64,000 nt of DNA from an uncultured Oscillospiraceae bacterium (GTDB taxonomy: Bacteria; Bacillota; Clostridia; Oscillospirales; Oscillospiraceae), in NCBI GenBank assembly GCA_947589545.1, contig CANQBA010000007.1, positions 28,332-92,331 of the forward strand, read 5' to 3'. Under the pieces are notes generated by a model. The model saw only the letters and a list, made by a program, of their open reading frames with translations. It was not told the DNA's origin and searched no databases. Both the position numbers and the translations under genes were made by a program. This document shows positions 7,792 to 16,526 of the stretch, piece by piece; position 1 is the first letter of the stretch, and each line of letters starts with the position of its first letter.

Positions 7792-8544
7792 TTACTCCGC
7801 GATGAACTCCCCGTCCTCACCGAAGTTCCAGAAGCCCCGCACGCCGGCGTTTTCCGCGCCCACCTGAAACTGATACTTGGCGATGCCCAGGTCGTTGTAC
7901 ATCATCTCGTTTTTCTTCTCCTTCCAGAGCCGCATGGTGACAAGGCCCCCCTTATAGACGATGTTCACCGGCTGCTGGTTCACCGCCGAGGGGCCGGCCT
8001 TCACCGCCTCCGCCCCCGCCCGGATCCAGCCGGGGAGGGAGGTATAGGGGTAGTCCGACTCCACAAACGTCTCGATCTTCCGATCCTTGGCCCGGATCCG
8101 GGAACGGACGGTGCGCTGGAGGAGGGGGATCTTCTCCACGGCGTACCCCAGGGGCACCACGCCCCAGAGCTTTTCTCCCTCATGAAGCTCAGGCGTCACG
8201 GACTTGCGGTCGTAGGTGCCCGCCACCCAGCAGGTGCCCAGCCCCAGGGAAACGGCCTTTAAGATCAGCTTCTCGCTGAAATATCCCACCAGCTCGCCGC
8301 CCAGCGCGTCCTCCGGCCCCACCAGCAGGACGCAGATATAGACCTCCCCGGAGAACATGCCGGGGGCCAGCTTCACCGCCGGCTTTTGGGCGGCGCTTTT
8401 GTCTATCAGCTGAAAATGGAGGCCCGACCCGGCGTTGCACGCGTCCACCGCCGCCTGAAGCTCCGCCACAAGCTGGGGCGCGGGCGGCCTTTTCTCATAC
8501 GCCCGCACGGAGATTCTTTTTTCCAGCGCTTCAAATTCTGTCAT
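7792..8544 (-). CDS. Nitroreductase family protein
   Basis: A 250-residue FMN-dependent oxidoreductase-like protein, starting MTEFEALEKRISVRAYEKRP after an AGGAAAGGAG ribosome binding site. The RxSVRxY start is the usual FMN phosphate-binding segment of the family. The middle section (LILKAVSLGLGTCWVAGTYD) and GPSAVNQQPVNI also match, the latter being the typical PSxxNxQPW-like stretch. Nitroreductases reduce nitro groups, quinones or flavins; the true substrate cannot be told. It is divergent from hypB. Longer frames reaching 9348 on this strand are antisense to hypB and not real. Confidence 0.88.
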   Translation of the reverse strand: MTEFEALEKRISVRAYEKRPPAPQLVAELQAAVDACNAGSGLHFQLIDKSAAQKPAVKLAPGMFSGEVYICVLLVGPEDALGGELVGYFSEKLILKAVSLGLGTCWVAGTYDRKSVTPELHEGEKLWGVVPLGYAVEKIPLLQRTVRSRIRAKDRKIETFVESDYPYTSLPGWIRAGAEAVKAGPSAVNQQPVNIVYKGGLVTMRLWKEKKNEMMYNDLGIAKYQFQVGAENAGVRGFWNFGEDGEFIAE

Positions 8545-8630
8545 ACCAACAGCTCCTTTCCTCAGAAAACAAATTTTATCACACTTATTGTGCGGATTCA
8601 AGAATCTTTTCGAATTTCCCGGAGAATTAT

Positions 8631-8659
8631 TTGACAAAATCCACAAAAGCCGGTATACT
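8631..8659 (+). promoter_or_regulatory. Sigma-A promoter of the hypB operon
   Basis: TTGACA (8631-8636) and TATACT (8654-8659) with a 17-bp spacer lie 34 bp before the hypB start. This is a near-consensus housekeeping promoter. Confidence 0.85.
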
Positions 8660-8692
8660 GGAATACAGAAAATGTCGTTTGGGGGTGTTATT

Positions 8693-9361
8693 ATGGGAGA
8701 TTTTCGTATCCTGGAGGTCAAGCAGAGCGTCTTTGCCGACAATGACCGTCGGGCGGAGGAGCTGCGCGCCGGCCTCCGGGAGAAAAAGCTGTTTCTCTTG
8801 AACCTCATGTCCTCGCCGGGGGCGGGGAAGACCACGCTGCTCACCAGAACCATCGAGCTTCTGGGCGGGGAGCTGAAGATCGGCGTCATGGAGGCGGATA
8901 TCGACTCGGATGTGGACGCGGAGCGCATTGCAAAGACCGGCGCCAGGGCCATCCAGCTCCACACCGGCGGCATGTGCCACCTGGACGCGGACATGACGGC
9001 CCAGGGCCTGGAGGGGCTCAGGACGGGCGATCTGGATCTGGCGATTTTGGAGAACGTGGGGAACCTGGTGTGCCCGGCGGAATTCGACACCGGAGCCAGC
9101 AAAAACGCCATGATCCTCTCGGTGCCGGAGGGGGACGACAAGCCCCTGAAATACCCGCTGATGTTCTCCATCTGCGACGTGGTGGTCATCAATAAGACAG
9201 ACGTACTGCCGTATTTCGACTTTGACCTGGAGAAATGCCGGAAAAACATCCTGGCACGCAATCCCGGGGCCAAAATCATCCCCGTCTGCGCCAAAACGGG
9301 AGAGGGCGTGGAGGAGTGGGCCCAATGGCTCCGGGAACAGGTAAACATCTGGAAAGCATAA
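8693..9361 (+). CDS. hypB: Hydrogenase nickel incorporation GTPase HypB
   Basis: A 222-residue G3E GTPase that helps HypA deliver nickel to [NiFe] hydrogenase or other nickel enzymes. The P-loop SSPGAGKTT (about residues 40-48), the DIDSDVDAERI switch region, the metal-site motif GGMCHLD with ENVGNLVCP, and the base motif VINKTD are all present. The histidine-rich N-terminal nickel store of some HypB proteins is absent. The ATG at 8693 follows GGGGGTG; an ATG seven codons earlier has no ribosome binding site. It heads an operon with an iron-sulfur oxidoreductase and hypA. No hydrogenase subunit lies in the window. Confidence 0.93.
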   Translation: MGDFRILEVKQSVFADNDRRAEELRAGLREKKLFLLNLMSSPGAGKTTLLTRTIELLGGELKIGVMEADIDSDVDAERIAKTGARAIQLHTGGMCHLDADMTAQGLEGLRTGDLDLAILENVGNLVCPAEFDTGASKNAMILSVPEGDDKPLKYPLMFSICDVVVINKTDVLPYFDFDLEKCRKNILARNPGAKIIPVCAKTGEGVEEWAQWLREQVNIWKA

Positions 9362-9374
9362 GGGAGGAAAAACC

Positions 9375-12194
9375 ATGGACATGACAGGCGTATATGAGAA
9401 TTGGCCCGCCAACCACAAGGGGGAAAAGCCCGGCCGGGAGAAGATCGTCAAGCTGGGGAAGAAGATCACCGACGTGGCGGCCCACAAGCTGGGCGGCGTG
9501 AAGGTGGAGGATCCGGAATACTGGGGCCTGGCGGAGCTCATCACCGACGAGATGGCCGACGTGGCCCTGAAGATGAAGCTCCGGGAGCACTACACCGTGG
9601 ATCAGCTTGTGGAGCTCTGCCAGATCCCGGAGGAGAAGCGGGGAGACTTTGAAAAGCTCCTGGAGGAGATGGCCTATGTGGGCCTTCTGGAATACGACTA
9701 CGGCGACCACTACGATCACGACGGCCGCACCGCGCCGCCCTCGGAGCGCCGGTACATGCTGCCCATCTTCGTCCCCGGCATCGCCGAGCTTCTCAACATG
9801 GAGGAGAAGACCGATGACGGGAAGCACTTTGACAACCCCCGCCTGCGGGATCACCCGGACGTGGCCTCCTTCTTTGAGCGCATGACCTATATCCCCCTGG
9901 CGGGCATCACCCAGATGGTGCCCCCCGGAGGCGGCGGCATCGGGATGCACGTGATCCCGGTGGAGAAGGCCATTTCCATGGAGAACGAGTCCGTGGATCT
10001 GGAGCACATCTCCTATTGGCTGAAAAAATACGAGGGCCACATCGGCGTGGGCCAGTGCTCCTGCCGCGCCTCCCGGAAGGTGCTGGGGGACGGCTGTGCC
10101 GACGACCAGTACGGCTGGTGCATCGGCCTGGGCGATTTCGCCGACTACTGCCGGGAGACGGGCAAGGGCCGTGACATCACCTACGACGAGGCCATGGCCA
10201 TCCTGAAACGGGCGGAGGACAACGGCTTCGTCCACCAGGTCACCAACATCGACGGCGAGAACAAGATCTTCGCCATCTGCAACTGCAACGTCCAGATCTG
10301 CAACGCCCTGCGCACCTCACAGCTCTTCAACACGCCCAACCTGTCCCGCTCGGCCTATGTGGCCCATGTGGAGAAGGAAAACTGCGTGGCCTGCGGCCGA
10401 TGCGTGGAGAAATGCCCCGCCGGCGCGCTGAAGCTGGGCCAGAAGCTGTGCGATAAAGAGGGCAGGGAGCTGGAATATCCCCGTCAGGAGCTGCCCGACG
10501 AGACAAAGTGGGGCCCGGAAAAATGGGATCCCGAGTACCGGGACCACAACAGGATCAACTGCCACGATACCGGCACCGCCCCATGCAAGACCGCTTGTCC
10601 GGCCCATATCGCCGTTCAGGGGTACCTCAAGAAGGCCGCCCAGGGCAAGTACCGGGAGGCTTTGGAGCTTATCAAGCGCCAGAATCCCTTCCCGGCCGTC
10701 TGCGGCCGCGTCTGCAACCGCCGGTGCGAGGACGCCTGCACCCGGGGCACCGTGGACGACCCCGTGGCCATCGACGCGGTGAAGCGCTTCATCGCCGAGC
10801 AGGATCTGAAGGCCGAGACACGATATGTCCCCGAGGTGGTCATCCCCGCCAGCATCCACATGGATCATTTTGAGGAGAAGATCGCCATCATCGGCGCCGG
10901 CCCCGCCGGCCTGTCTGCGGCCTACTATCTGGCAACCATCGGCTACAAGCCCACGGTATTTGAGAAAAACCCGCTCCCCGGCGGTATGCTCCGGTACGGC
11001 ATCCCCTCCTATAAGCTGGAAAAGGAGCTGGTGGACACCGAGATCGACGTCATCCGGGAGCTGGGCGTGGAGATCAAAACGGGCATAGAGGTGGGCCGGG
11101 ACGTGACCATCCCGGAGCTGAGAAAGCAGGGCTACAAGGCCTTCTATATCGCCATCGGCTGTTCCGGCGGCAAGCTCCCCGGCGTGCCCGGCCAGGGCGC
11201 GGAGGGGTGCGTCACCGCTATCGACTATCTAAGGGAAGCCAACGGCGGCGACAAGCCCTTCAAGGGTACCGTCGTGGTGGTGGGCGGCGGCAACGTGGCC
11301 GTGGACGCGGCCCGGGTCAGCGCCCGCTCGGGGGCCAGATCCGTGGCGATGTACTGCCTGGAGGGGCCCAAGGAGATGCCCTGCTCCAACGAGGAGGCCC
11401 AGGAGGCCCTGGACGACGGCGTTTCCATCCACAACGGCTGGGGGCCCAAGGAAATCCTCACCGAGGACGGCAAGGTCACCGGCATCGTCTTTAAAAAATG
11501 CCTGGACGTCTACGAGGGCAAGGGGAAATTCGCCCCCAAGTACGACGAGAACGAGACGGTCACCGTCAAGTGCGACCGGGTCATCTTCGCCATCGGCCAG
11601 TGCGTCCAGTGGGGCGAGCTTTTGAAGGATACGGCGGTCAAGCTGGGACGCGGGGGAACTCCGGAGGCGGACAGCCTCACCTTCCAGACCGCCCAGCCCG
11701 ACATCTTTGTGGGCGGCGACGTGTATACCGGCCCCAAATTCGCCATCGACGCCATCGCCCAGGGGCACTGGGCCGCCGAGTCCCTGCACCGCTATGTCCA
11801 TAACGCCCACATGACCATCGGCCGCAACCGGTGGGAGTTCATCGAGCTTGACAAGGACAATATCCGCGTGGAGAGCTATGACAACTCCTCCCGCCAGCGG
11901 GAGGGCACGGACAGGAGCAAGGGCCCCTTCCGGGACGCCTCCGTCACCCTCACCGAGGAGCAGGTACGCATCGAGACGGCCCGGTGCCTGGGGTGCGGCG
12001 CCGTGGTGGTGGATCCCAACAAGTGCATCGGATGCGGCGTCTGCACCACCCGGTGCGGCTTTGACGCCATCCACCTCCACCGCGACAGACCCGAGTGCAC
12101 CCACATGGTGAAGGCCGAGGAGAAATTCAAATATATCCTGCCCTACGCCGCCAAGCGGGCCGCCAAAATCGCCGTCAGAAAGGTCAAAAAGTAA
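9375..12194 (+). CDS. Large ferredoxin-domain FAD/NAD(P) oxidoreductase (GltD-like core)
   Basis: A 939-residue cytoplasmic electron-transfer protein. Residues 1 to about 320 form an N-terminal region with cysteine clusters (GQCSCRAS, CNCNVQIC). A [4Fe-4S] ferredoxin motif CVACGRCVEKCP starts near 337. A GltD-type cysteine domain follows (CKTACPAHI to CGRVCNRRCEDAC). The FAD site IIGAGPAG lies near 504 and the NADPH site VVGGGNVAVDAARV near 635. The C-terminus adds CLGCGAVV and CIGCGVCTTRCGF from about 870. The core matches the small subunit of glutamate synthase and NfnB-like enzymes, but glutamate synthase is unlikely because no large subunit is adjacent. Lying between hypB and hypA with tight spacing, it may pass electrons to or from a nickel enzyme; this is inference. 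Confidence 0.85.
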   Translation: MDMTGVYENWPANHKGEKPGREKIVKLGKKITDVAAHKLGGVKVEDPEYWGLAELITDEMADVALKMKLREHYTVDQLVELCQIPEEKRGDFEKLLEEMAYVGLLEYDYGDHYDHDGRTAPPSERRYMLPIFVPGIAELLNMEEKTDDGKHFDNPRLRDHPDVASFFERMTYIPLAGITQMVPPGGGGIGMHVIPVEKAISMENESVDLEHISYWLKKYEGHIGVGQCSCRASRKVLGDGCADDQYGWCIGLGDFADYCRETGKGRDITYDEAMAILKRAEDNGFVHQVTNIDGENKIFAICNCNVQICNALRTSQLFNTPNLSRSAYVAHVEKENCVACGRCVEKCPAGALKLGQKLCDKEGRELEYPRQELPDETKWGPEKWDPEYRDHNRINCHDTGTAPCKTACPAHIAVQGYLKKAAQGKYREALELIKRQNPFPAVCGRVCNRRCEDACTRGTVDDPVAIDAVKRFIAEQDLKAETRYVPEVVIPASIHMDHFEEKIAIIGAGPAGLSAAYYLATIGYKPTVFEKNPLPGGMLRYGIPSYKLEKELVDTEIDVIRELGVEIKTGIEVGRDVTIPELRKQGYKAFYIAIGCSGGKLPGVPGQGAEGCVTAIDYLREANGGDKPFKGTVVVVGGGNVAVDAARVSARSGARSVAMYCLEGPKEMPCSNEEAQEALDDGVSIHNGWGPKEILTEDGKVTGIVFKKCLDVYEGKGKFAPKYDENETVTVKCDRVIFAIGQCVQWGELLKDTAVKLGRGGTPEADSLTFQTAQPDIFVGGDVYTGPKFAIDAIAQGHWAAESLHRYVHNAHMTIGRNRWEFIELDKDNIRVESYDNSSRQREGTDRSKGPFRDASVTLTEEQVRIETARCLGCGAVVVDPNKCIGCGVCTTRCGFDAIHLHRDRPECTHMVKAEEKFKYILPYAAKRAAKIAVRKVKK

Positions 12195-12538
12195 TGCACG
12201 AGCTGGGCGTTGTGTTCTATGTCATCCGCGACGTGAAAAAAGTGGCGGAGGAGAACAGGGCCGAGCACGTGGAGTCCGTCACCCTGGAGATCGGGGAGGT
12301 CACCGGCGTCGTCCACGACCTCCTCCGGGACTGCTGGAAGTGGGCGGCCAAAAAGGAGCCCCTGCTGGACGGCGCGGAGCTGGTCATTGAGGAGATCCCC
12401 GCCGTCACCCACTGCGAGGCCTGCGGGGAGGACTACGAGACGGTGAAATACGCCAAGCTCTGCCCCCGCTGCGGCTCCGACCGCACCTACCTTGTCCAGG
12501 GACGGGAATTTAACATCAAGGAGATCGGCGTCACCTGA
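12194..12538 (+). CDS. hypA: Hydrogenase nickel metallochaperone HypA
   Basis: A 114-residue protein beginning MHELGVV, the invariant nickel-binding N-terminus (Met1-His2-Glu3) of HypA. The zinc site is CEAC with CPRC near residues 75-98. It works with HypB to load nickel. The start codon overlaps the stop of the oxidoreductase (TAATG), giving translational coupling. Its separation from hypB by the oxidoreductase gene is unusual, since hypA and hypB are normally adjacent. Confidence 0.93.
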   Translation: MHELGVVFYVIRDVKKVAEENRAEHVESVTLEIGEVTGVVHDLLRDCWKWAAKKEPLLDGAELVIEEIPAVTHCEACGEDYETVKYAKLCPRCGSDRTYLVQGREFNIKEIGVT

Positions 12539-12690
12539 TTCAGGGCGCAATTATCACACCGCCGGAAAATCCCCTTTCCGCCGAAGCTTTTTTGCCCTCT
12601 GTTCGGTTACAGACGCATTATACCATGGGATAAAGTATTTGTCAAGCATTATTTTAAGTATTTTTAATTTAATTTTTATATAAATCCAAA

Positions 12691-12740
12691 GAGCCGTAAA
12701 AAGGCCGGAGCTTCCGCCGCCTTTTTACGGCTCGGGTTTT
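12691..12740 (+). terminator. Strong terminator after hypA
   Basis: Fifteen-nucleotide arms (GAGCCGTAAAAAGGC at 12691-12705 and its exact complement at 12719-12733) are followed by CGGGTTTT. It sits in the 327-bp gap between hypA and the convergent kinase-like gene. The same gap has a separate 13-bp inverted repeat at 12776-12788 and 12832-12844. Confidence 0.8.
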
Positions 12741-12775
12741 ATGAAAATAGGGAGAGCTGCTTTTTCTGACATTTC

Positions 12776-12844
12776 AATTCCCGTTTGTGTTCCCGGAGTC
12801 ATCAGAGCCAGCCTCGTGTAGATATGCGCTGACAAACGGGAATT
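12776..12844. repeat. 13-bp exact inverted repeat with a 43-nt spacer
   Basis: AATTCCCGTTTGT (12776-12788) and ACAAACGGGAATT (12832-12844) flank 43 nt. It ends 21 bp beyond the 3' end of the A+T-rich kinase-like gene. It has no T-run and the loop is too long for an ordinary terminator; it may mark an insertion boundary. Confidence 0.5.
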
Positions 12845-12865
12845 ACTTGTAACGATTCTCGACAC

Positions 12866-13639
12866 CTATTTTGCCGTGACAATTTTGTCCAACACAGCCT
12901 TGTATCCGTATTTGGTCAAATTCATCATTTGATAGGCCGGAACAGAATGATTCAGAACATAATCGTCGTATTCGCGACGCTTTTCCCAAAACGAAACAGC
13001 TGTATAATCGGGCGGCGACTGCCTACGGCTTTGATGCGCAAGGCGCAGTTGACCGGAAATATCCTCTGTGAAAAGATAAAAAACGCTTGTGTGGATGTTT
13101 TTCAAACAATTCAACAACATTTTAACGTGCGCGGCGGCCTGTTCCTTTGAGGCGTCGTAGTTTCTGATCATATCGTTCAGTGGGTGATGCAAAAGTGAGC
13201 CGTCAAAAATATAGTAGTCCACGCAGTTGTCAACCGAGTTTCCGAAATCTTCCCATACTGCCTGATACGCTTTTGAGTAATCGGCTAAAGGAACAGGGTG
13301 TGAAGGGTTATAGCAAAACTCCAATTCGCGGAGTTCACAGAGAAGTTTTTCCGAAAACAATGACGTGTCACCGTCAAAATACCTCACAAGGATTGCCGTT
13401 CCGGCGGAAATCGAATACCGCTTGATTTGAGCGATCTCTTCAGGGTGATTTTGGCACAGCTTTTGATAGCGTTCGTTGGGGATATAAGCCGTACAATAGA
13501 AATCTATTGGATTAGTGAAGTCAAACTCAATATAGCTTCTTACCGTATATCCGTAAGATTGCCACTGATTTTGCAGGGCTTTTACCAATGTGGTTTTTCC
13601 CACTCCAGAGACGCCTTCTATAAATACAATCTTAGTCAT
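12866..13639 (-). CDS. P-loop nucleotide kinase-like protein, A+T-rich
   Basis: A 257-residue protein starting MTKIVFIEGVSGVGKTTLVK. The Walker A motif GVSGVGKTT resembles thymidylate and deoxynucleoside kinases. YYIFDGSLLHHPLND could hold the second catalytic acidic residue, and YLFTEDI may correspond to a later strand. No specific family is recognised. I start at the ATG at 13639, with GGAG about 7 nt upstream; a TTG start at 13651 would add four residues but overlaps that site. Base composition is clearly lower in G+C than the surroundings and codon use is different, so recent acquisition is likely. Confidence 0.75.
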   Translation of the reverse strand: MTKIVFIEGVSGVGKTTLVKALQNQWQSYGYTVRSYIEFDFTNPIDFYCTAYIPNERYQKLCQNHPEEIAQIKRYSISAGTAILVRYFDGDTSLFSEKLLCELRELEFCYNPSHPVPLADYSKAYQAVWEDFGNSVDNCVDYYIFDGSLLHHPLNDMIRNYDASKEQAAAHVKMLLNCLKNIHTSVFYLFTEDISGQLRLAHQSRRQSPPDYTAVSFWEKRREYDDYVLNHSVPAYQMMNLTKYGYKAVLDKIVTAK

Positions 13640-13740
13640 ATCATTCTCCAAATTCCGTCGTTATCACATATTCACAAAAAATGATCCATGCTTTTGACCT
13701 GGAACACTATGCCGAATCGGGCCTTTCTGATGTACCGCTG

Positions 13741-14391
13741 TCAATACTCCGCGTAGTCGCGGATTTTCTCTATAACGCCCACGTAGTCGTGGGCCGTGCC
13801 GCTGAACCGCTCGGGGTCGATGGGGTGGTGGAGGTTGTAGAGGATGCCTGTTTTGCCGGTGCGCCCCAGATCCGTTTCGTCCAGGTGGCGCTCGTCCATG
13901 TGGACGCTGACGACCTCAAGGCACATCAAAACGGAATCGTCCCCCTCGACGATCTCCTTCTCCCATTTGAGCTTACATTCAAGATTGATGAAGCACTCCT
14001 CAATCATGGGCGCGTCGACCTGACCGGCCCCAACGGCGGTCAGGCCCGCCGCCGCGATCTCGTCGTCGTCAAACCGGTTGTGCCGTATGGTGGCCATACA
14101 CCTGTCATAGAGATCGGCAGACATGAAGTTGATGACCGCCACCTTCCGCTCATGGATCGTCTGATATAGATGACCGTATTTGCTGACGGAGGAGACAATG
14201 GCGTAAAACCCGTTCTTGCCCCCGGTGAAGGTCGTCCAGGACTGCATACAGGCATTTGACAGGCCGTTGCTCTTGTAAGAGGTGATGATACAGAGCGGGG
14301 ACGGGATCTGCACTACAAATTCCATCCAGTGGAATCCGTACAGTTCCATATCCTTCATGGATCCTGGTAAGGCGCTATAGGTTCTTTTCAC
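13741..14391 (-). CDS. Flavin reductase-like domain protein
   Basis: A 216-residue protein of the FMN-binding split-barrel type. Segments include PLCIITSYKSNGLSNACMQSW (the flavin-binding strand with the SNAC-like turn) and VINFMSADLYDRC. The acidic IEECFINLECKL segment matches the strand after the dimer contact in flavin reductases. The GTG at 14391 is chosen because AAGGAGG lies just upstream; a start at 14454 has none. Such proteins reduce or bind flavin with NAD(P)H or ferredoxin-like donors; the partner is unknown. It is a lone gene on this strand, downstream of nothing obvious. Confidence 0.8.
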   Translation of the reverse strand: MKRTYSALPGSMKDMELYGFHWMEFVVQIPSPLCIITSYKSNGLSNACMQSWTTFTGGKNGFYAIVSSVSKYGHLYQTIHERKVAVINFMSADLYDRCMATIRHNRFDDDEIAAAGLTAVGAGQVDAPMIEECFINLECKLKWEKEIVEGDDSVLMCLEVVSVHMDERHLDETDLGRTGKTGILYNLHHPIDPERFSGTAHDYVGVIEKIRDYAEY

Positions 14392-14799
14392 ATTGAATTC
14401 CTCCTTCAGTCCGTACCATCGGGCTTTTCCGCTGACGTGGAAAAAGGATAGCATATCATGGAAACGTTGTCAACCCGGCTGCCGGTTTATTTTGACGAAT
14501 CGCCGGGTGATGCGAACAAGATACAAAATATTGTCCGTTTCGATTCCCCGGCGCGGTATCATCGGCTCCGTAGACGGCAAAAATACGGGGGAAGGGGAGA
14601 GGCTTCCAATGACACACGCCGCGCATAAAATGATAAAATTGGTTAACATAACTATTGGAAAAGGTGTTTCCAAATTGTCATAATTTTGTTTTCGCTTTGT
14701 TATTGTAAACAAAAAGACGTTATGTTAACATGAACAGGCGACAGAGAACGGGGCGTTTCGCGTCCCGAGAGATAGAGATTTCGTGTTCCGGAGGACGGT
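14392..14799. other. 408-bp gap with nested inverted repeats
   Basis: No gene is supported here. Exact 11-bp inverted arms GTTAACATAAC (14642-14652) and GTTATGTTAAC (14719-14729) enclose an exact TTGGAAA/TTTCCAA hairpin (14655-14673) and an A+T-rich stretch. This may be the regulatory region of the SGNH hydrolase gene. A clear -35/-10 pair was not identified. Confidence 0.5.
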
Positions 14800-15918
14800 A
14801 TGGGCGGAGATATGAGAGAAGAAGAGAGAAGAAAAAGGGCCGTGCGGGCGCGGGCGATGATCGTGTGCGCCGTGGTCACGCTGGCGGCTGTCTGCGGGGC
14901 GCTGGCGGCCTATGGCGGGCTGGCGCTTTTGGACGCCAGGGCGGATCACGACGGCGGAGCGCCGTCGGGTATCTATACGGGGAGCGACAGCGGACTTGAG
15001 ACAGCCGGGGACACGGCGACAGAGGACACCTCCGGCACCGTTGACACAGCGGATACTTCCGACACATCAGATACCTCCGACACGGCGGCGGATACGGCAA
15101 CGCCGGACACGTCCGAGGACACCGCGGCGCCCGACACGACCCCGCCGGACACCGCTGGGGACACGGCGGCCCCCGATACGGCCCCGCCGGATACCGCCAA
15201 GCCGGTGCATGTGGAGCCCATCGACGTAACCGCGGCGGAGAGCTACGTCTTCGGCACGGCCCTGGGCGAGGGGGCGGCGGTGGAGGACAGCCGGTTTGAC
15301 GACGCCGTCTTTTTGGGGGACTCGCGGACCGAGGGACTGATGCTGTACAGCGGCCTCACCCACGGGGATTTCCTGTGGCACAGGGGGATGTCCGTTTTCC
15401 ACGCGGATAACGAGAAATACCGGGTGATCGAGGTGGACGGGGAGAAATACACCCTGACGGAGGCGCTGGCCCGGAAGAAATACGGCGCGGTGTATCTGAT
15501 GCTGGGGATCAACGAACTGGGGTACGCCAGCTCCTCCTATGAGAAAACCCTGGCGGCCCTGGTGGACAGGATCCAGGAGATCCAGCCGGAGGCGGTGATC
15601 TATTTGCAGACCCTGATGCCGGTGAACGACGCCAAGGCGCGGGAGAAGGGGCTCTCCGAATATATCACCAACGAAAACGTGGAGGCCTTCAATCAGGCCA
15701 TCGTCCGGGTGGCGAAGGAGAAGCGCGCGGTGCTTCTGGACACCGCCAGCCTCTACCGGGGGGAGGACGGGCAGCTCCCGGCGGACATGACCTCCGACGG
15801 GGTGCACTTCACCGTCCGGGGCTATGGGAAATGGGCGGACTACCTGCGCTGTCACGTGATGGACAGGGAGACATATTTCGCGCTGTGCGCGTCGGACGGA
15901 AAGGGGACGGATGAATGA
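14800..15918 (+). CDS. Membrane-anchored SGNH-family hydrolase with Asp/Thr-rich linker
   Basis: A 372-residue protein. One hydrophobic segment at about residues 20-42 anchors it, and an Asp/Thr/Pro-rich low-complexity stretch of about 85 residues (55-138) acts as a spacer. The hydrolase domain follows: the GDSR nucleophile motif has Ser at 175, GINELG is the Asn block, and the C-terminal D-G-V-H pair is at about 333-336. SGNH enzymes of this type typically act on O-acyl groups of cell-wall polymers, and the outward topology fits that. The stop codon overlaps the DUF4358 gene by 4 nt, so the two are coupled. Other Clostridia pair these genes with an MBOAT acyltransferase, absent here. Confidence 0.87.
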   Translation: MGGDMREEERRKRAVRARAMIVCAVVTLAAVCGALAAYGGLALLDARADHDGGAPSGIYTGSDSGLETAGDTATEDTSGTVDTADTSDTSDTSDTAADTATPDTSEDTAAPDTTPPDTAGDTAAPDTAPPDTAKPVHVEPIDVTAAESYVFGTALGEGAAVEDSRFDDAVFLGDSRTEGLMLYSGLTHGDFLWHRGMSVFHADNEKYRVIEVDGEKYTLTEALARKKYGAVYLMLGINELGYASSSYEKTLAALVDRIQEIQPEAVIYLQTLMPVNDAKAREKGLSEYITNENVEAFNQAIVRVAKEKRAVLLDTASLYRGEDGQLPADMTSDGVHFTVRGYGKWADYLRCHVMDRETYFALCASDGKGTDE

Positions 15919-16376
15919 AAACCGGAAGGATGACAGCGGCCATACTGCTGTTGGCGCTTTTGATGACCTCCTGCGGGAAGGAGGCGCGGCGGCCCTACGC
16001 CACGGCTGACGCCCAGGCGCTTCTGGACGCCGGGGCCTTCAACGGGGAGATGGAGAGGGTGGAAGGGGCCTTTGTGACCCTGGTCTACGGCATCGACCAG
16101 GAGTCGCTTACGGACTACGTAAGCTACCAGGCCATGGACACCGCCGTCAGCGCCGACGAGGTCACCGTCCTGATCCTGGCGGACGAGGAAGCGGCCAAGG
16201 CCGCCGAGGCCGCCTGCCGGAAGCGGGTGGAGAGCCAGATCGAGAACTGCCGCTCCTACGCGCCCGCCGCCCTGCCGGATCTGGAGGCCGCCGTCATCGA
16301 CCGCGTGGGCAATACGGTGCTCCTGGCGGTAGGGGATCCCGAGAGACTGCCGGAGGCGGTCAAGGGGCTCAAGTAG
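15915..16376 (+). CDS. DUF4358 lipoprotein
   Basis: A 153-residue protein with a lipoprotein signal (LLLALLMTSC, lipobox Cys about 20). The rest matches the DUF4358 layout: an early VYGI strand, the ADEVTVLIL strand, an Ala/Glu-rich helix ending with ESQIENCRSY, then DRVGNTVLLAVGD. Its role is unknown. It overlaps the SGNH hydrolase gene by 4 nt and is probably its outer-surface partner in cell-wall modification, which is inference from the recurrent pairing. Confidence 0.82.
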   Translation: MKTGRMTAAILLLALLMTSCGKEARRPYATADAQALLDAGAFNGEMERVEGAFVTLVYGIDQESLTDYVSYQAMDTAVSADEVTVLILADEEAAKAAEAACRKRVESQIENCRSYAPAALPDLEAAVIDRVGNTVLLAVGDPERLPEAVKGLK

Positions 16377-16426
16377 GGGGCCGGAAATCGGAGGGCCTCC
16401 ATTGGAAATTTGAAGGTGCGGCGTGT

Positions 16427-16454
16427 GGGCCGATGTGGTCATCGGCCCCTACGG
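16427..16454. repeat. Family-1 GC palindrome
   Basis: GGGCCGATGTGGTCATCGGC followed by CCCTACGG, with the AT-rich arm (read in reverse) running to about 16490. It lies 50 bp after the DUF4358 gene. It is one of many related elements in this window. Confidence 0.75.
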
Positions 16455-16526
16455 ACGCGTTTTATGAAATATGCCGGGAATTCGGTGGGCCGCTTTTTTT
16501 TGGCGGCCCGACTTTTTTTCGCGGAG

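Noticed and set aside
9375..12194. Glutamate synthase small subunit (gltD)
   Set aside because: The core matches, but the large extra N- and C-terminal iron-sulfur regions and the hyp neighbours point to another role, and no gltB is adjacent.
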